A stretch of 64,000 nt of DNA from Linnemannia elongata. Its lineage: Eukaryota > Mortierellomycota > Mortierellomycetes > Mortierellales > Mortierellaceae. The notes under the pieces were generated by a model. That model was given only the letters and a program-made list of their open reading frames with translations. It was not told the DNA's origin and ran no database searches. The position numbers and the translations under genes are program-made. Each line of letters opens with the position of its first letter. Position 1 is the first letter of the stretch. The stretch spans positions 4,300,001 to 4,364,000 of the forward strand of contig JAXBDG010000001.1 in NCBI GenBank assembly GCA_036320915.1, given 5' to 3'. Shown piece after piece: positions 25,713-37,641 of this stretch.

Positions 25713-26767
25713 ATGCAAAATCAACAACAGCAACAACAGGCACAACAACAGCGCCAGCAGTTACTGCTACTGCAGCAACAGCAGCAGCAGCTCCAACAAC
25801 AGCAACAACAGCAAATGCAGCAACAACAACAACATCTTCAACTACAACAGCAACAGCAACTTCAATTGCAACAACAGCAGCAGCAGCAACAACAGCAGGA
25901 TCAGCAACAGGTCCAGCAACAGGCCCAGCTCAATTTGGGTTGGCGGACAACACTCTCAAATGAAGACCGCCTTAACCTCATCAAGAGACTGTAAGTGTGA
26001 ACATAGTAGTGTCCGGCTTTTGTGTATGTTGTTCCTGGCTCTAGAGTCTGACCGCACTGTTTTGATCGATGTCATTTTAGGTCTGACTCTCTCAAAGCTC
26101 TCTCGCCGACTATTGCCGACGCAAAGATTGTCGAACTGGCCAAGACGTTTGAGAATGTCACCTATCAACGCTCACCCAACAAGGTAAGCAGCTTTGCTTA
26201 TCAAAGGACTGAACTCCACATACATTGCGCACAATACGAAGTACGGTATGACATATGCAGTGGACTAATATAATCTCATTGCTGTCGTTTGTAGAGTGAA
26301 TACCTCAAAGCCTACTCCAGGAAACTTCAACAGATTCGGTTCCAGATTACAGAGCAGCAACAAGCCGCTGGTGGTTCACCCATTGTCGGCTCACCCCAAT
26401 CACAAGTGGCCATGGCATCGACGCCAACCCTGATTCAACAATCCATCCCCCAAGGCGCCACCGTCACTCCTCAACAGCAGCAGGCCATTCATATGATGCA
26501 GCAACGAATGTTCCAACAGCAGCAACAACAACAACAGCAGCAACAGCAGCAGCAGCAGCAGCAGCAGCAACAAGTGCCACAATCACAACAGCAGCAACAG
26601 ATACCTCAATCACAGCAGCTCCAACAGCAACTAGTACCACAACAACCCCAGCAACAACAGCAGCAGCAAGTTCCGCAACAGCAGTCTCCATTCCAACAGC
26701 AGCAACAGCAAATGTTCAAGCAACAAGGCGTCCCTTACCAACAACAGCAGCAACAACAACAACCGCC

Positions 26768-26800
<33 letters not shown>

Positions 26801-29800
26801 GGTGCCAACGCAACCACAGCAGCAACAACCTCAACAACAACAACCCCCACCAACGCAACAACAACAACAGCAGTCAACACAACCACAGCAGCAGCAACAA
26901 CTTCAGCACCTCCTACATACTCAGCAGGCCAAGTTAATTCAGCAGCAACAACTTCAGCAGCAACAGCTGCAGCAATCGCCGCAGTCCCAAGCTCTCTCTG
27001 CTGCGCCTTCAAATGGAATGGTTCCTCAAGCCAACGCACAGATGCAAGTCAATCAAGCTACGCCTCAGCAACGACCTATTCAAGCTACAGTGCCAGGAAG
27101 AAACGATCCACTCTTGATGCTTCACCAACACAACCAAAAGGTTCAGCAGGATCGCCAAGCACAGGCCCAAGCACAAATATCCTTGCTTCAACAACAACAG
27201 CAACAGCATCATCAACTTCAGCAGCAACAGGCACAGCAGCAAGCACAGCAGCAGGCGCAGCAACAGGCACAACAGCAGGCACAACAGCAAGCTCAGCAGC
27301 AGGCACAGCAACAGGCACAGCAACAGGCACAACAGCAGGCACAACAGCAGGCACAGCAACAGGCACAGCAACAGGCACAGCAGCAGGCACAGCAGCAGGC
27401 ACAGCAGCAGGCACAGCAGCAGGCACAACAGCAGGCACAACAGCAGGCACAACAGCAGGCACAACAGCAGGCACAGCAGCAAGCTCAGCAGCAACAGGCA
27501 CAACAGCAGGCACAGGCACAACAGCAGGCGCAGGCACAACAGCAACAACAGCAACAACAGCAAATGCAACAGCATAATGCTCAGTTATTCCAACAGCAAC
27601 ACCAACAACAACAGCAACAACACGTGCAACAGCAGCAGCAGCAAGCCTCGCAGTCGAACGTCATACCAGGCGGACTCCAGACCCAAACAGCCACAACATC
27701 CAACCAGGACGCCACACATACTATGCCCCCACAAGGGCTCGTTCATAATTCTCTTCCTAATCCAGGACAACCCGGGGCAACCCCTGCGCGTATGCCCATC
27801 ACTAATGCTTCGAGGATACAAGCAGCAGCAGCAGTGCAGAGCATGGTCGAGAGAATTCAAACCAGCCGAGGTACGCTTGGCCAGCTTCTGATAATCCAGA
27901 TAACTATATAATGTGGCCCATTATCGATCGATCTCAAGTATTAACCTTAACACCTTTGTATGTTCCATGATAATAGCTCCCCCTGCTATTCTTGGCGATC
28001 TCACACCCGAGCAGAAGCAGTCCGTCAAGGAACAGATGAATCTGATGATGCCAATGTTTATGAAGCTGGATCAACTCATGCCATTTTTCTTTGCTTTGAC
28101 AGGCAATCGAGACGCAACAGCTCGACTCATCTTGATGGTAAGGCGGACCTTCCCATTCAAGTCGTGTTCATTCGCTTACGTTTTTATCAATGTCGTTTTT
28201 ACAGTCGTTTTAACGCTGGGCTCGCCTTACCTTGATAGAAATACATGTTCCAAGACCAGCTGGACTCTCTCCAACATGAACAGTACACCATTACACCCGA
28301 GAATCTCGGCAGGCTCAAGGATAGGCTGCAGCACTATTTCATGTGGGTCAAAACGGAGATGGCGAACCCTGCTGGCAATGCCGCACAAGTACCCGGCAAT
28401 GTCGCACACATGGCTCAGCCATCTGCTCTTAATGCAGCACCGACACAGCCGGCGAATTCTGGAGCTATGGAGGGATTGAACGCTTCTGTGGCAGCGGATG
28501 TGGCAGGAGTGAATGGGATCGGCTCAACAACGACTACAACATTTACCAGCGCGCCAACCGATCCAGCACCCATCCCTGCCAACCATTCTGCCCCGGCTCT
28601 AGCCACTGCCCCAGCTGCCCCTCCATCAGCGCAAGCTGCGCCTGGCATGGTTGTAAAGGTTGGACTGACACCTGCGGATTTGAAACTACCACCGCCAAGG
28701 AAAACCAATAACTCGCCACCCAACTCTTCCTTTCCAGGATCCCCTCGATCTGAAGCAGGAACGCCTTCGACCCCCAACCTCAGCCTTGCACGTCCGGGGG
28801 CAACTGGGAATAATCAAGGCCCCGCCCCCAAACTTGGCAAGGCAGCGCCTTCCGCGCCTGCTGCTCCTCTTGTTGAGCAGCAACCGAGTTCTACCCCGGG
28901 AGCTCAAGAAACCGTGTCGCCTACTATCTCCAAAGCTGCAGATGGATCTAGCATGACCTCCTCACAGCTTCTGTTGAAGACTCGTCAGTTGCAGCAACAG
29001 CAGGCACTGATTCAACAACAACAAAAACAACAACAGCAGCAGCAGCAGCAACAGCAGCAACAGCAGCAACTACAGCAGCAGCAGCAACAGATGCTGCAAC
29101 AACAACAACACCAAGTCCCCCAAATAACTCAGTCGCAGCAGATTCAGCAGCATTCTCAACAGGTTGTGCCGCAGCAACCGGTACAGTCGACAACCCCTCA
29201 ACAGCAACCTTCGCCTCTGTCTTTATCCGCCAACAGCCCCGCCAGGCAGGTCGCCACTCCACTGGAATCATTATCGAAGGAAGACCTGATCCGACAGTTT
29301 CAAGTCTTCAAGGCGGCACTCTCAGGTGCTGCTGCAGGTAATGCTTCAATCCTTCCGAATCAGGCTATGATGGTGAGGGTGCAACTGCAGCGAATCCAAG
29401 CTGAACTGGCCAAGCCGCACAGGCAAGAACAAATGCCGCGTCTTGGAGATGGTGTTCCATCATCAAATGGAGTCGCAGGCAACCAGGGAGCATCTTCAGT
29501 GCTCACAACCGCCACTGTCTCTCCTGGCGACCATCAGTTTTCTGGGACATCGGCTCCGACACAGACAGCCGCAGCCGACTTGGGGCCACAAATCAGAGAG
29601 CTTCAGATGCAAGAGAACAAGGTCGGTCCTAGTCAACCCAGCGACCCTCTAGAGTTTCTAACGGTTTCATACAAAAGCCTGGCCCGTGTGGATGATGCAG
29701 GTCCGTTACAGGATGGCGCAGGAGACTCTTCACCAATATTTCGAAATGCCTTTGAAGGCTTTGTTGGGAAGCGGGTAGGCAATGGTCCTGGCAAGGATAT

Positions 29801-29957
29801 GTTTGGTGATGGATCTCAAAAAAGAAGAAGAGTGAGCACGACGGATGGTACCCTGCTAAGCGCAATGCTTTTGTGCAGGAATGGAGAGCCAGACGCGTTC
29901 ATGGCAAGCTATGGAGACTGGGCGCAACATATCCCAGCGCTTTCTCCCTCTATGTAA
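25713..29957 (+). CDS. MED15: Mediator of RNA polymerase II transcription subunit 15 (Gal11-like, KIX domain)
   Basis: Med15 is the activator-binding subunit of the Mediator tail; its KIX domain binds acidic activators. I infer exons 25713-25990, 26081-26183, 26295-27870, 27977-28137 and 28239-29957, giving 1278 residues. The KIX domain (about 75-145) reads GWRTTLSNEDRLNLIKRL then LKALSPTIADAK, AKTFENVTYQRSPNK and EYLKAYSRKLQQIR across two introns. Very long Gln tracts follow, including a QQA-repeat array (about 439-543). A conserved helical block (about 653-750) contains LTPEQKQSVKEQMNLMMPMF. The C-terminus is Pro/Ser/Gln-rich with a basic KRRR patch. The start is uncertain: ATG 25713 is favoured, but an in-frame ATG at 25488 with no intervening stop would add 75 residues. 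Confidence 0.88.
27228..27540 (+). repeat. In-frame 9-bp minisatellite encoding (Gln-Gln-Ala)n in MED15
   Basis: About 30 near-perfect copies of a 9-bp unit of the CAGCAGGCA type, with synonymous CAA/CAG variation, encode an uninterrupted QQA array. Flanking sequence is plain poly-Gln coding. The variation is confined to wobble positions. Confidence 0.95.
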
Positions 29958-30627
29958 TAACACCGGAACAAGCGATGGGAGCCGTGTCTCTGGGTATGTC
30001 GACGATGGTGGGTAAAGTTCTTTGATGGCGGCTTGTCTGATTGTACGATCTCTACCTGCGCGATCTCTAATTGCTTTATATGCTCTCGTTAAAATAGACG
30101 TTAACTAGCGACGTTATCGCTCGCATCTTGGTAGAGTTGACTAGCGCAAAGAACCATTCCTTTTATAAAATAATATTGCTCATTCCTCCTCTTACTCTTG
30201 TTCCTCATCCCCATCCTCACCCTGCTTCCCTCTTTGCCCTTGCTAACCTTCTTCCTCCGTCACTCTTCACATGCACTCTTATTATTTCAACGACTATTCC
30301 TCACATGGAGATAGCTTGCACTTGATGTTGGGATTTTGAGCAAGCAGAGCGCCATAGCATCAATCTCCTCGAATGTGATACTCAAGGTCTCGTTCCATTA
30401 TCAACATGTCATTTCAAAACAAAACCTACTCCTACATTTCTCTCTTGTTGTTTAGATTCTTGATCGCTGCGCTAGGGAGCATTGTTAGTAGTGGCTGGGC
30501 TTCCTTACTGCAAGCACATTTGTCGTACCGCTCAACGTCGACGGGGTACGTGTAAATCGCTGCTTCCTAACTAGTGCTTGACTTTGACAGGCTCAGCTAA
30601 CAATACTGGTCGTGATTACAAAGCTAG

Positions 30628-30710
<83 letters not shown>

Positions 30711-30743
30711 GCCATTTTTTCATTAAAAGTATGTTTATATTGT
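29958..30743. other. Spacer between MED15 and Sel1 gene with a (CA)n microsatellite
   Basis: The two genes converge here. A CA-repeat microsatellite, interrupted by AAAC steps, spans about 30629-30711. The open frames across it are products of the repeat. Nothing else is recognised. Confidence 0.6.
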
Positions 30744-32103
30744 TCAATTAAATATTCTCCTAAACAGGCCTCGCTTCTTGTCAACCTTATCAGCATCCTC
30801 TTTCTGATTCATGCTCTCCAATTGCGCCTTCGCCCTTGTAAACCCTCCCTCAATTGCCTTTGTGTACCACTCCCTCGCCGTCGCCTTGTTCACCTCAACA
30901 CCATGACCTCGCTCGTACAACAGACCAATGTGATAGTATGCAGAGGGCCTCCGTTGATCAGCTGCTTTTCGATACCAATCCATCGCCAACGAAAAATCCT
31001 TGCTCACGCCTCGACCACTATGGTACAGGTTGCCGATATTCTGTTGAGCGACTCCTTGTCCTTGGTCCGCTGCCATGAGGTACCACTTCATCGCCCGGGA
31101 ATAGTCTTGCGCCACGCCTCGACCATGCTCGTACATGTACCCGAGATTACTCTGTGCGACCGCAAGCCCTTGGTCCGCTGCCCTCTGGTACCATTCCCTG
31201 GCTTGGTTAAAGTCCTGCGGCGTGCCGAGACCATCCTCGAACAGATAGGCGACGCTGCTCTGAGAATTGGCATCTCCTTGACCGGCTGCTTTGAGGTACC
31301 ATTTCACGGCGGCGGCGTGGTCCTGCTCGACACCTAGACCATCGCGATACAGGTATGCGACTCTGGCTTGGCTCGCCATATCTCCTTGTTCAGCGGCCTT
31401 CAAGTACCAAGTTATGGCTGCTCGGTAGTCCTGCTCAACTCCACGACCGTCCTTGTACATCTCTCCCAGAGCGAACTGAGCATCCTTGTCTCCAAGCTTT
31501 GCCTTCCTCTCTATCTCTGTAAAATCCTGGATGATGATAGTTGAATATTCTGGGGGATCGTATGAAAATGGTTCGTCGCTAGTACTGAATAGTTCGGGCT
31601 CGTTAGCATCTCTGCTATTAGATGTAATATCGTCCGATGCTGCTGCCTGTGACTCCAACTCCAAATCATTACTGCCGTTCATTGGACGTCTCACGACGAC
31701 GTCCAAAGTAACTCCTGGGACAGTAGCAATGCGAAGCGGATCTAGACTACACATTCCAAGAAAGAGTATACAGCGGTAAGTAAAATTTTCAACCGCAAAC
31801 GGACAAATAAAAACGTAGGTATTGTAATTTGAACATTAACTGAGAAGGTGAAAATACTTACTTTTTGAAATCAGGTCCTTTAAGAAAAGGGAGAACAACA
31901 GCTCCAGACCGCACGTGAACAACGTCGACCTTGAAGGCAGCGAGGATGTCATCCCAGAGAAGAATGTCTTTTCCAGAAGCGGGGTCCGGATGAGAAACAA
32001 GGTACATGGTACTTGTCGGGGTGGTGGTAGCATTGACGGACTCCTCGGTGTCGTAGATGCGGCGGACAGCCTGGACGTTAGTGTGGACGTCTTGAATCGT
32101 CAT
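30744..32103 (-). CDS. Sel1-repeat (HCP-like) protein, copy A
   Basis: Two exons, 32103-31862 and 31746-30744, encode 414 residues. The N-terminal 100 or so residues carry a block shared with the neighbouring paralogues (MTIQD start, DILLWDDI, HVRSG, PFLKGPDF, then TLDVVVRRP after the intron). After a Ser/Asp-rich linker there are six Sel1 repeats (about 36 residues each, consensus AQ..LG.MY..GRGV.QD...A..WY.KAA.QG) plus a partial one. Sel1 repeats form alpha-alpha superhelices that bind protein partners, as in ERAD Hrd3 and chitin synthase activator Skt5. There is no signal peptide or membrane segment, so it is probably a cytosolic adaptor. The single phase-2 intron is at the same site as in copy B. 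The specific role is unknown. Confidence 0.85.
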
Positions 32104-32639
32104 TGTATATGTGTGTATGTTGTTGTTGCCGAAGAGGAGAAGTTTGGGGGTGAATGAGAGGATAGAAATCGGTGCAGAACAGAAAAGGGTAAAGACTATA
32201 TATGCGCAAAGAAATAAAAAATAAGGTGCGCGAAAAAGAGAGAAAAAGAGAGTCAGAAGGAAGAAGCGCAATTGTCGGCATACAATGAAAAGGAAAACTA
32301 AAATAGTTTATGGCATTTTGGTTCGCGCGTGTGGCAGTGCCATCCCGTTATGTAATGATTGGTTGAGTTTCAGAAAACGCTGCAAGTATACCCTGCCAGC
32401 CAGGCACCATCAAAGTCCAGGCACCATCAAAATCCAGGCACAGCAAGAAAAGAATGCTGCACTATTGAACACACTGCTCAATTAGCATCGACTCCAAAAG
32501 AACATTCGCCAAATGACGCCCAATCTAAAAAAACACTGTTTGCTAAGGCAAGACATCAAGCTTGCTTTATTCATGACCTACGCTTTTTCTGTTGCTCCAG
32601 TCTGTCGTGATACTAATTCGCATAGGCGTGACCTCCGTC
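32104..32639. other. Upstream region of Sel1 copy A
   Basis: Spacer holding the 5' flank of Sel1 copy A. A short direct repeat (CCAGGCACCATCAAAGTCCAGG-like) is found at 32400-32440. No gene is visible. Confidence 0.4.
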
Positions 32640-33867
32640 TGTCGCCTTTTTTTACAATCCATCGTCTTGACCTTGTCCTTCGGGACATCCTCACTATATT
32701 CATTCATGAAGCCGATGTCATGTCGAATTTCAGTGACGCTCCTTCTACGGTCTTGAGACGCCTCTCCATGGCTAGAGAATATGAGAATATTCCAGGGGTG
32801 CGCCTAGACCGTTATGGTACAAGCTTCCGATATGTTTTTTGAGAGGCGGAGTTTCCCTACTCAGCTGCCTTCTAACACCAATCCATCGCTCTTGGCCGCA
32901 CAGATACAGGAAACCGATGTTGTCCCGAACGTGTGCATGTCCTTGTGCTGAAGTCTTGTAGTACCTGTCCATCGTGTGCGAGTAGGCCTAATCAACTTCT
33001 TCCCCGTTGTGATAACTTTTTCCGGCAGCAAACTGAGCTTCCTTGTCTCCAATTCACGCCTTCCTCAGAGTCCCCGCAAATTCTGAGCCGAGATAGCCAA
33101 AGACTGTTACCGAGAGGCAGAAGGAGAGTCGCTGTTGTTACTGGAGCTGCTGACTGCTGAAGGCTTTTGGGCATCGATTTCATTATCCTTGGGTGCTGCT
33201 TGGTCGTCCAAGGTTGCCTGAGGCTTCGGCGTGGTGGTAACGTTGCTGGGCTATCGAGGTGAGTGTAGTTCTGCGTTGTTTCCTTCACAAGACCACTAAC
33301 TTGGTTTCATCTGAAAGCGGTGGCGATAGCGGAGACGGCAGAGTGTTGGTGACGATGACGGACCTGGTGCTGTTGCTTCTTCGAGCCATGACTGGTAACG
33401 CTGTCTGAGGAGACTCCAGCAACAGACGATTGCTCTCGAATGACCTCTGAAAACATCCAGGGTTGCGCCGGAAACAGAGGCGATGCAGAGTGGATCCATA
33501 ACTACTCCAACTGGATAAGATATAACAGCGTTATGATAGTATGGTATTGTCAACAACGAGGCGGCCAAACCCCAACTGAAGTGAAATGAATCCATGGGCA
33601 GCAAAGTGGGATAAATACTTGGAATAATTACTTTTGAAGGCGGGACCGTTGAGAAACAGAAGAACGACGATTCTAGACCGAACAGGGATGACGGCGTTGT
33701 CGAAAGCAGCTTGGATGTCATCCCAGAGAAGAATATCTTTGCCAGACAACGGTTGCGATGCAAACATGGTATATGGTCTCCGTCGAGGCGGAGTTGTTGG
33801 TAGGCTGTCCGTTATTGTTGACTCGGCGACCTGTCTGGTCATTGATGTGGGTGTCTTGAATCGTCAT
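32640..33867 (-). pseudogene. Decayed Sel1-repeat paralogue
   Basis: The start at 33867 matches copy A (MTIQD), but the frame shifts by one base within the first dozen codons. It resumes near 33842 with clear homology to the shared N-terminal block (GKDILLWDDIQAAF, then VLLFLNGPAFKS) up to a conserved intron donor near 33630. Exon 2 is recognisable at its beginning (LDPLCIASVSGATLDV near 33495-33445). After that only scattered Sel1 fragments remain, such as NIGFLYLCG and GSLYHNGLGAP near 32790-32920, in broken frames. It lies between the two intact copies in the same orientation, as expected of a tandem duplicate that has lost function. Confidence 0.75.
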
Positions 33868-34083
33868 TGTATACGCATCCTGCTATTGCTAGCAAGTAGG
33901 AGAAAGGAGGGTTGATATGAACGAACAAAATGAGAACAAGGTGGGTGAAGAGAGTGGAAGGCGAAGATGCAAAAGAAAAGGTCGTCACTCATACATTCAC
34001 GAAACTGATATCACGTACTGGAGAAGAAAATCAAATGAGTCTTTATTCTCGTCAATCAAACCAACGGACTCAACCTACGCCCC

Positions 34084-35528
34084 TCACTGTTCAGCCTGGC
34101 GAAGACGCTCCAATTCCTGGAGATATCGAGCAGCATCAGGATCGCCCTTGCCGGCAGCCCTCTTGAGCCCCTCCGTCGCCATAGTGCTCTGTTGCAAGGA
34201 GCAACGTTCGCGGTAGTAATAACGTGCAATGTTATAAAAGGCAACGACATGGTTTTGACTCGCTGCTTTGAGGTACCAGTCGAGGGCAGTGTCGTAGTCT
34301 TGAGTGACTCCTTCGCCATTACCGTACAAAAAGCCAAGGTTGCACTGAGCCTGACCATGTCCCTGCTCGGCGGCCTTGAGGTACCAGACTAGGGCTTGCG
34401 AGATGTTAGCAGAGACACCTTGGCCACATTGATACATCAGACCGAGGGCATACTGAGCGGCAGCATCTCCTTGCTCGGCCGCCTTGCTGTACCACTCCAT
34501 GGCTTGAGAGTAATCTTTGGGGACGCCACGACCGCTGTGGTACAGCACCCCAATGTTGCGTTGAGACGGTGCGTCATCTTGTTCGGCGGCCTTGAGGAAC
34601 CAAGTAAGTGCCGTTTTCGAGTCCTGTCGAACGCCGAGGCCCTGGTCGTGAAGAGCGCCGACTCTGCGTTGACCAACCGGGTCTCCTTGTTCGCTCGCCT
34701 TCATATACCAGTCCATGGCCACCTGGTAGCTCTGGTTGACACCCTGACCGAGTCTGTACAAGTCTCCGAGGGCGACCTGGGCTTGAGTGACTCCAAGTCG
34801 TGCATTCATCATTATCTCGGTGATGTCGTTATTGCCAGTAGAGTCCTGAGGCGCACGTGCGTGAGCGTTTGGCGTATTGGGCTTGATGCTGGAGGGTGGC
34901 AGCGTTTGGTCGGGAATCTCCTGCGGTCCGCGAAGCCTTGGTCCCTTTGATGGGTCTTCCATGTGGTTGTAGTTTTCCAGTGCCACTTCAACAAGACCGT
35001 ACTGTGGGTTTCGCCTCATGGTGTTGGCAGCGGCGTTGGTTGGAGTCGTAGGTCCTCCCTTCATTTGGGGTATCACTGGTGGTGTTTCCTGCAATGGGAT
35101 CTTTGGAGTGGCGGCTCCTGCGCTGGGTACAGGGTCTCTCACAACGACATCCAAGACTGCATCTGGGAACGCAGCAATTCTATTGGGAACCAGTCTGAAA
35201 AGAAAAATCGCATATCATAAAGGAGGTGTCAGCCCTGAAAACTTCTTTTTTGCCAGTAGCATTTCGGCATGGTAGCGTAACAAGGGTGGACGTACGGTAT
35301 AAAGTCGGACCCTTTGAGGTAGGGGACAATTCTGGACTTGTAGCGAACATGGATGACATTCTCGAAGGCTTGTTCTATATCGCCCCAGAGGATGAATGGC
35401 TTCTTGGTATCTGGGTCCTCATAGGTCTCGACGTGGACAATTGCACCTGGTGCAGAGGAGGGAGCGGCGTCGAGGTTGTCTTTGCTGACGGCGCGTACTG
35501 CTTGTAGTTTTTGGGAGTCGTCTTCCAT
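34084..35528 (-). CDS. Sel1-repeat (HCP-like) protein, copy B
   Basis: Two exons, 35528-35296 and 35194-34084, encode 447 residues. The N-terminal region is related to copy A (FILWGDIEQAF, HVRYKSR, PYLKGSDF, then after the phase-2 intron RIAAFPDAVLDVVVRDP). A Pro/Asn-rich linker leads to about six Sel1 repeats (34100-34840), each with a GxGV step and a W(Y/F)xKA(A/S)EQ helix. A shorter, less regular repeat and a Leu/Arg-rich helix end the protein. It has the same orientation, intron position and layout as copy A and the intervening pseudogene, so the three arose by tandem duplication. Function unknown; probably a soluble scaffold. Confidence 0.85.
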
Positions 35529-35941
35529 ATTATGAATTTTGTTCCCTGGTGTGCTTGGTGTGGAGAATAATAGAAAGGTACCGGGGAGAAAAAAAGAAAA
35601 AAGTGATGAAGGGAGAATGGATGAGTTTGCAAGAGATTCAAAAAGTAGAGAAAGAAAAGGGGATTTTACGCTTCGAGAAGAAGAAGGCGTGCGTGGCAAT
35701 GTGCAATGTCTCTCCTTGTCCAAGCGAGCCCAGACCGAGAAAGACCACCTTGTTCACCTCGTGTAACTTTCATGGCTGTGAGAAGAAAAAAAGCCAGGCT
35801 CAATTTCTCGCATACATGCATAAAGTACACTGCTTCTACTTTTTCTCCTTCTTCCTCGCATACTTATCCTTCTTTATTCCTTGTTCACAACGCACTCCCA
35901 AACACATTCCAATTCAACATTCAACACTAGAGCGGTCAAGC
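35529..35941. other. Spacer upstream of Sel1 copy B
   Basis: This AT- and A-rich spacer lies between the start of Sel1 copy B and a possible ATG at 35942 on the opposite strand. Nothing is recognised beyond a likely promoter for copy B. Confidence 0.4.
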
Positions 35942-37240
35942 ATGAACTCGCTCTCGCAGATTCCCATCACTTGTCCCTCAGGAACAACTTCAACAACTGG
36001 TATCTCCTCTTCCTTTTTCTTTTTACCTTGTGTCGCTGTTTGGAGGGAGAGAATAGAACGTGCCGCTCACTCTTTTCTTCTTTCTTTCTTTACACTTTCA
36101 CTTAATTGCTTGCCACCTTTTCAGAACCTTTCCTTCTTACTCTTTTGCTTCTAATTCTTACAACACAAAAAACACTACACGATATCTACTATGATATTTG
36201 ATGGTGAACATGCATTGCAGGTGATACTAAACTCTTTGCCTTTTCTCACACGCACATTTGTAAGTGGAAAAAAAATTGACTTGTTGCCTGCGCTTTCAAA
36301 AGAGCCAGAGGTGGACAAATACACCATGTGGCCCAAGCCCTTGTTCGAGGAGATTAGCCTCCCCATCCGTGTCCTCAGCATCCTTACGGAGAAAAAGTAA
36401 GAACAGTACCCTTAGTTGTTGTCTCTCTTGTCCTCTTCAGCTACCCTTTATTCAATCATGTCTCTAATACACACGTTTCTTGTAAACCAAAATAGTCATA
36501 CATGCCCATCGGATATGGAGTGAAAGGCGATCAGTCCAGTGACGGGATGTTTGGATGTGTTTGTGCAGACTCCAAAAGAAAACGGGAGGCTGGAGGCATA
36601 GAAGCGTCAAGAACAATGACTGGTATATCCTTAATCTCCACAATGCCTTTGACGAGAGCCGACGGGTCTTGACAGTCTATAACAAAAAGTACACCTCCCA
36701 ACTCGGCGCGATGGCACACACCATGACTTGGGAAAAGTCTCTTGTGTTGTGGGCAAAACACTCTTGGGACTGTATTAGTATTGTCTGGATACTTTTCAGG
36801 GTGATGTGGGCGAGGTCGCGACTTTGTATCAACAGATCTGGAAAGCGGAAACTGGAACAGTCGCAATGGTTGAAAGATCTCCGATACCCCCGCTTCCATT
36901 GCTGGCACTCTCACGTCTTACTTTGCGCGAGATGCACCTAGACAAGCGGACGACATGAGCAACAAGATTAAGGTCAGTTTTCTCCAAGATGAGGTTCAAA
37001 CCTCGTGAGGATGCTGCTGACGAGTTTTGGAAAGACAGGGCACGGATCTTCGTCACCAGCGAGAGAATGTCAAAATGCATAGAAGATCCCCGATGTTGTT
37101 ATTTTTATCTTCTACACCGAGAGTGGATTAGCAGGACCAGACACCCTGCACGAATCCCCCTTCTATTGTTGTCCATCTCTGAAAAGAAACTCGACGATCC
37201 CTCTTGTTCTCTCTATCGACGGCACATCATCATCTGAATT
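35942..37240 (+). pseudogene. Possible decayed gene of unknown family
   Basis: An ATG at 35942 opens a short exon ending at a plausible GT donor near 36000. An acceptor near 36220 and a coherent stretch (DKYTMWPKPLFEEISLP, about 36310-36365) follow, ending at a GTAAGA donor near 36397. Beyond that, sensible-looking segments occur in different + frames (for example VATLYQQIWKAETGTVAMVE near 36815-36875 and DAADEFWKDRARIFVTSERM near 37010-37070), separated by stops. This looks like an inactivated gene, but I do not recognise the family and part may be chance. Confidence 0.3.
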
Positions 37241-37596
37241 ATTAAAGTGGCCTATACTATTATTTTTGCATTGTCTTTTTCTTTGCGCACGTTTGTTCTT
37301 GCGCTTCAGGTGCTTTTGGTTCACTTTCTTACGCTGCTTCGCCCAACAAGAAACAGGGGTTAATAATCGCCAATGTTTGTTCTTCTTGGACATCGATCAT
37401 TGTTATCACCTTGCCTTCGTCTCAAAAAATGACTGCTAATAAAAAACAAAGGTCGGCATTCAAGTACTACAGCTTTTTCAAGATGGGGAAATGACCTTCA
37501 CCTTTAATCTTCTTAGAAGGCAGCATCCACCGGTTGCTTTTCTTACAAACTCGACATATCAATAGCAGGCACTTGAAGGCACCACCGCACAATTCA

Positions 37597-37599
<3 letters not shown>

Positions 37600-37641
<42 letters not shown>

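Noticed and set aside
27228..27540. Regular short repeats that could suggest a CRISPR-like array
   Set aside because: There are no spacers; the repeat is a contiguous 9-bp coding minisatellite in a eukaryotic gene.
27009..27575. Long Leu/Cys- and Val/Ala/Pro-rich open frames on the minus strand across MED15
   Set aside because: They are antisense or shifted readings of the MED15 Gln-Ala repeat; MED15 has domain support and splice consistency on the + strand.
30612..31337. Open frame starting in the (CA)n microsatellite on the + strand
   Set aside because: It is His-Thr repeat translation followed by antisense of the Sel1 gene.
37600..37641. Poly(T) as a Pol III terminator
   Set aside because: It is the tail of a minus-strand LINE fragment, directly joined to its conserved 3' UTR.
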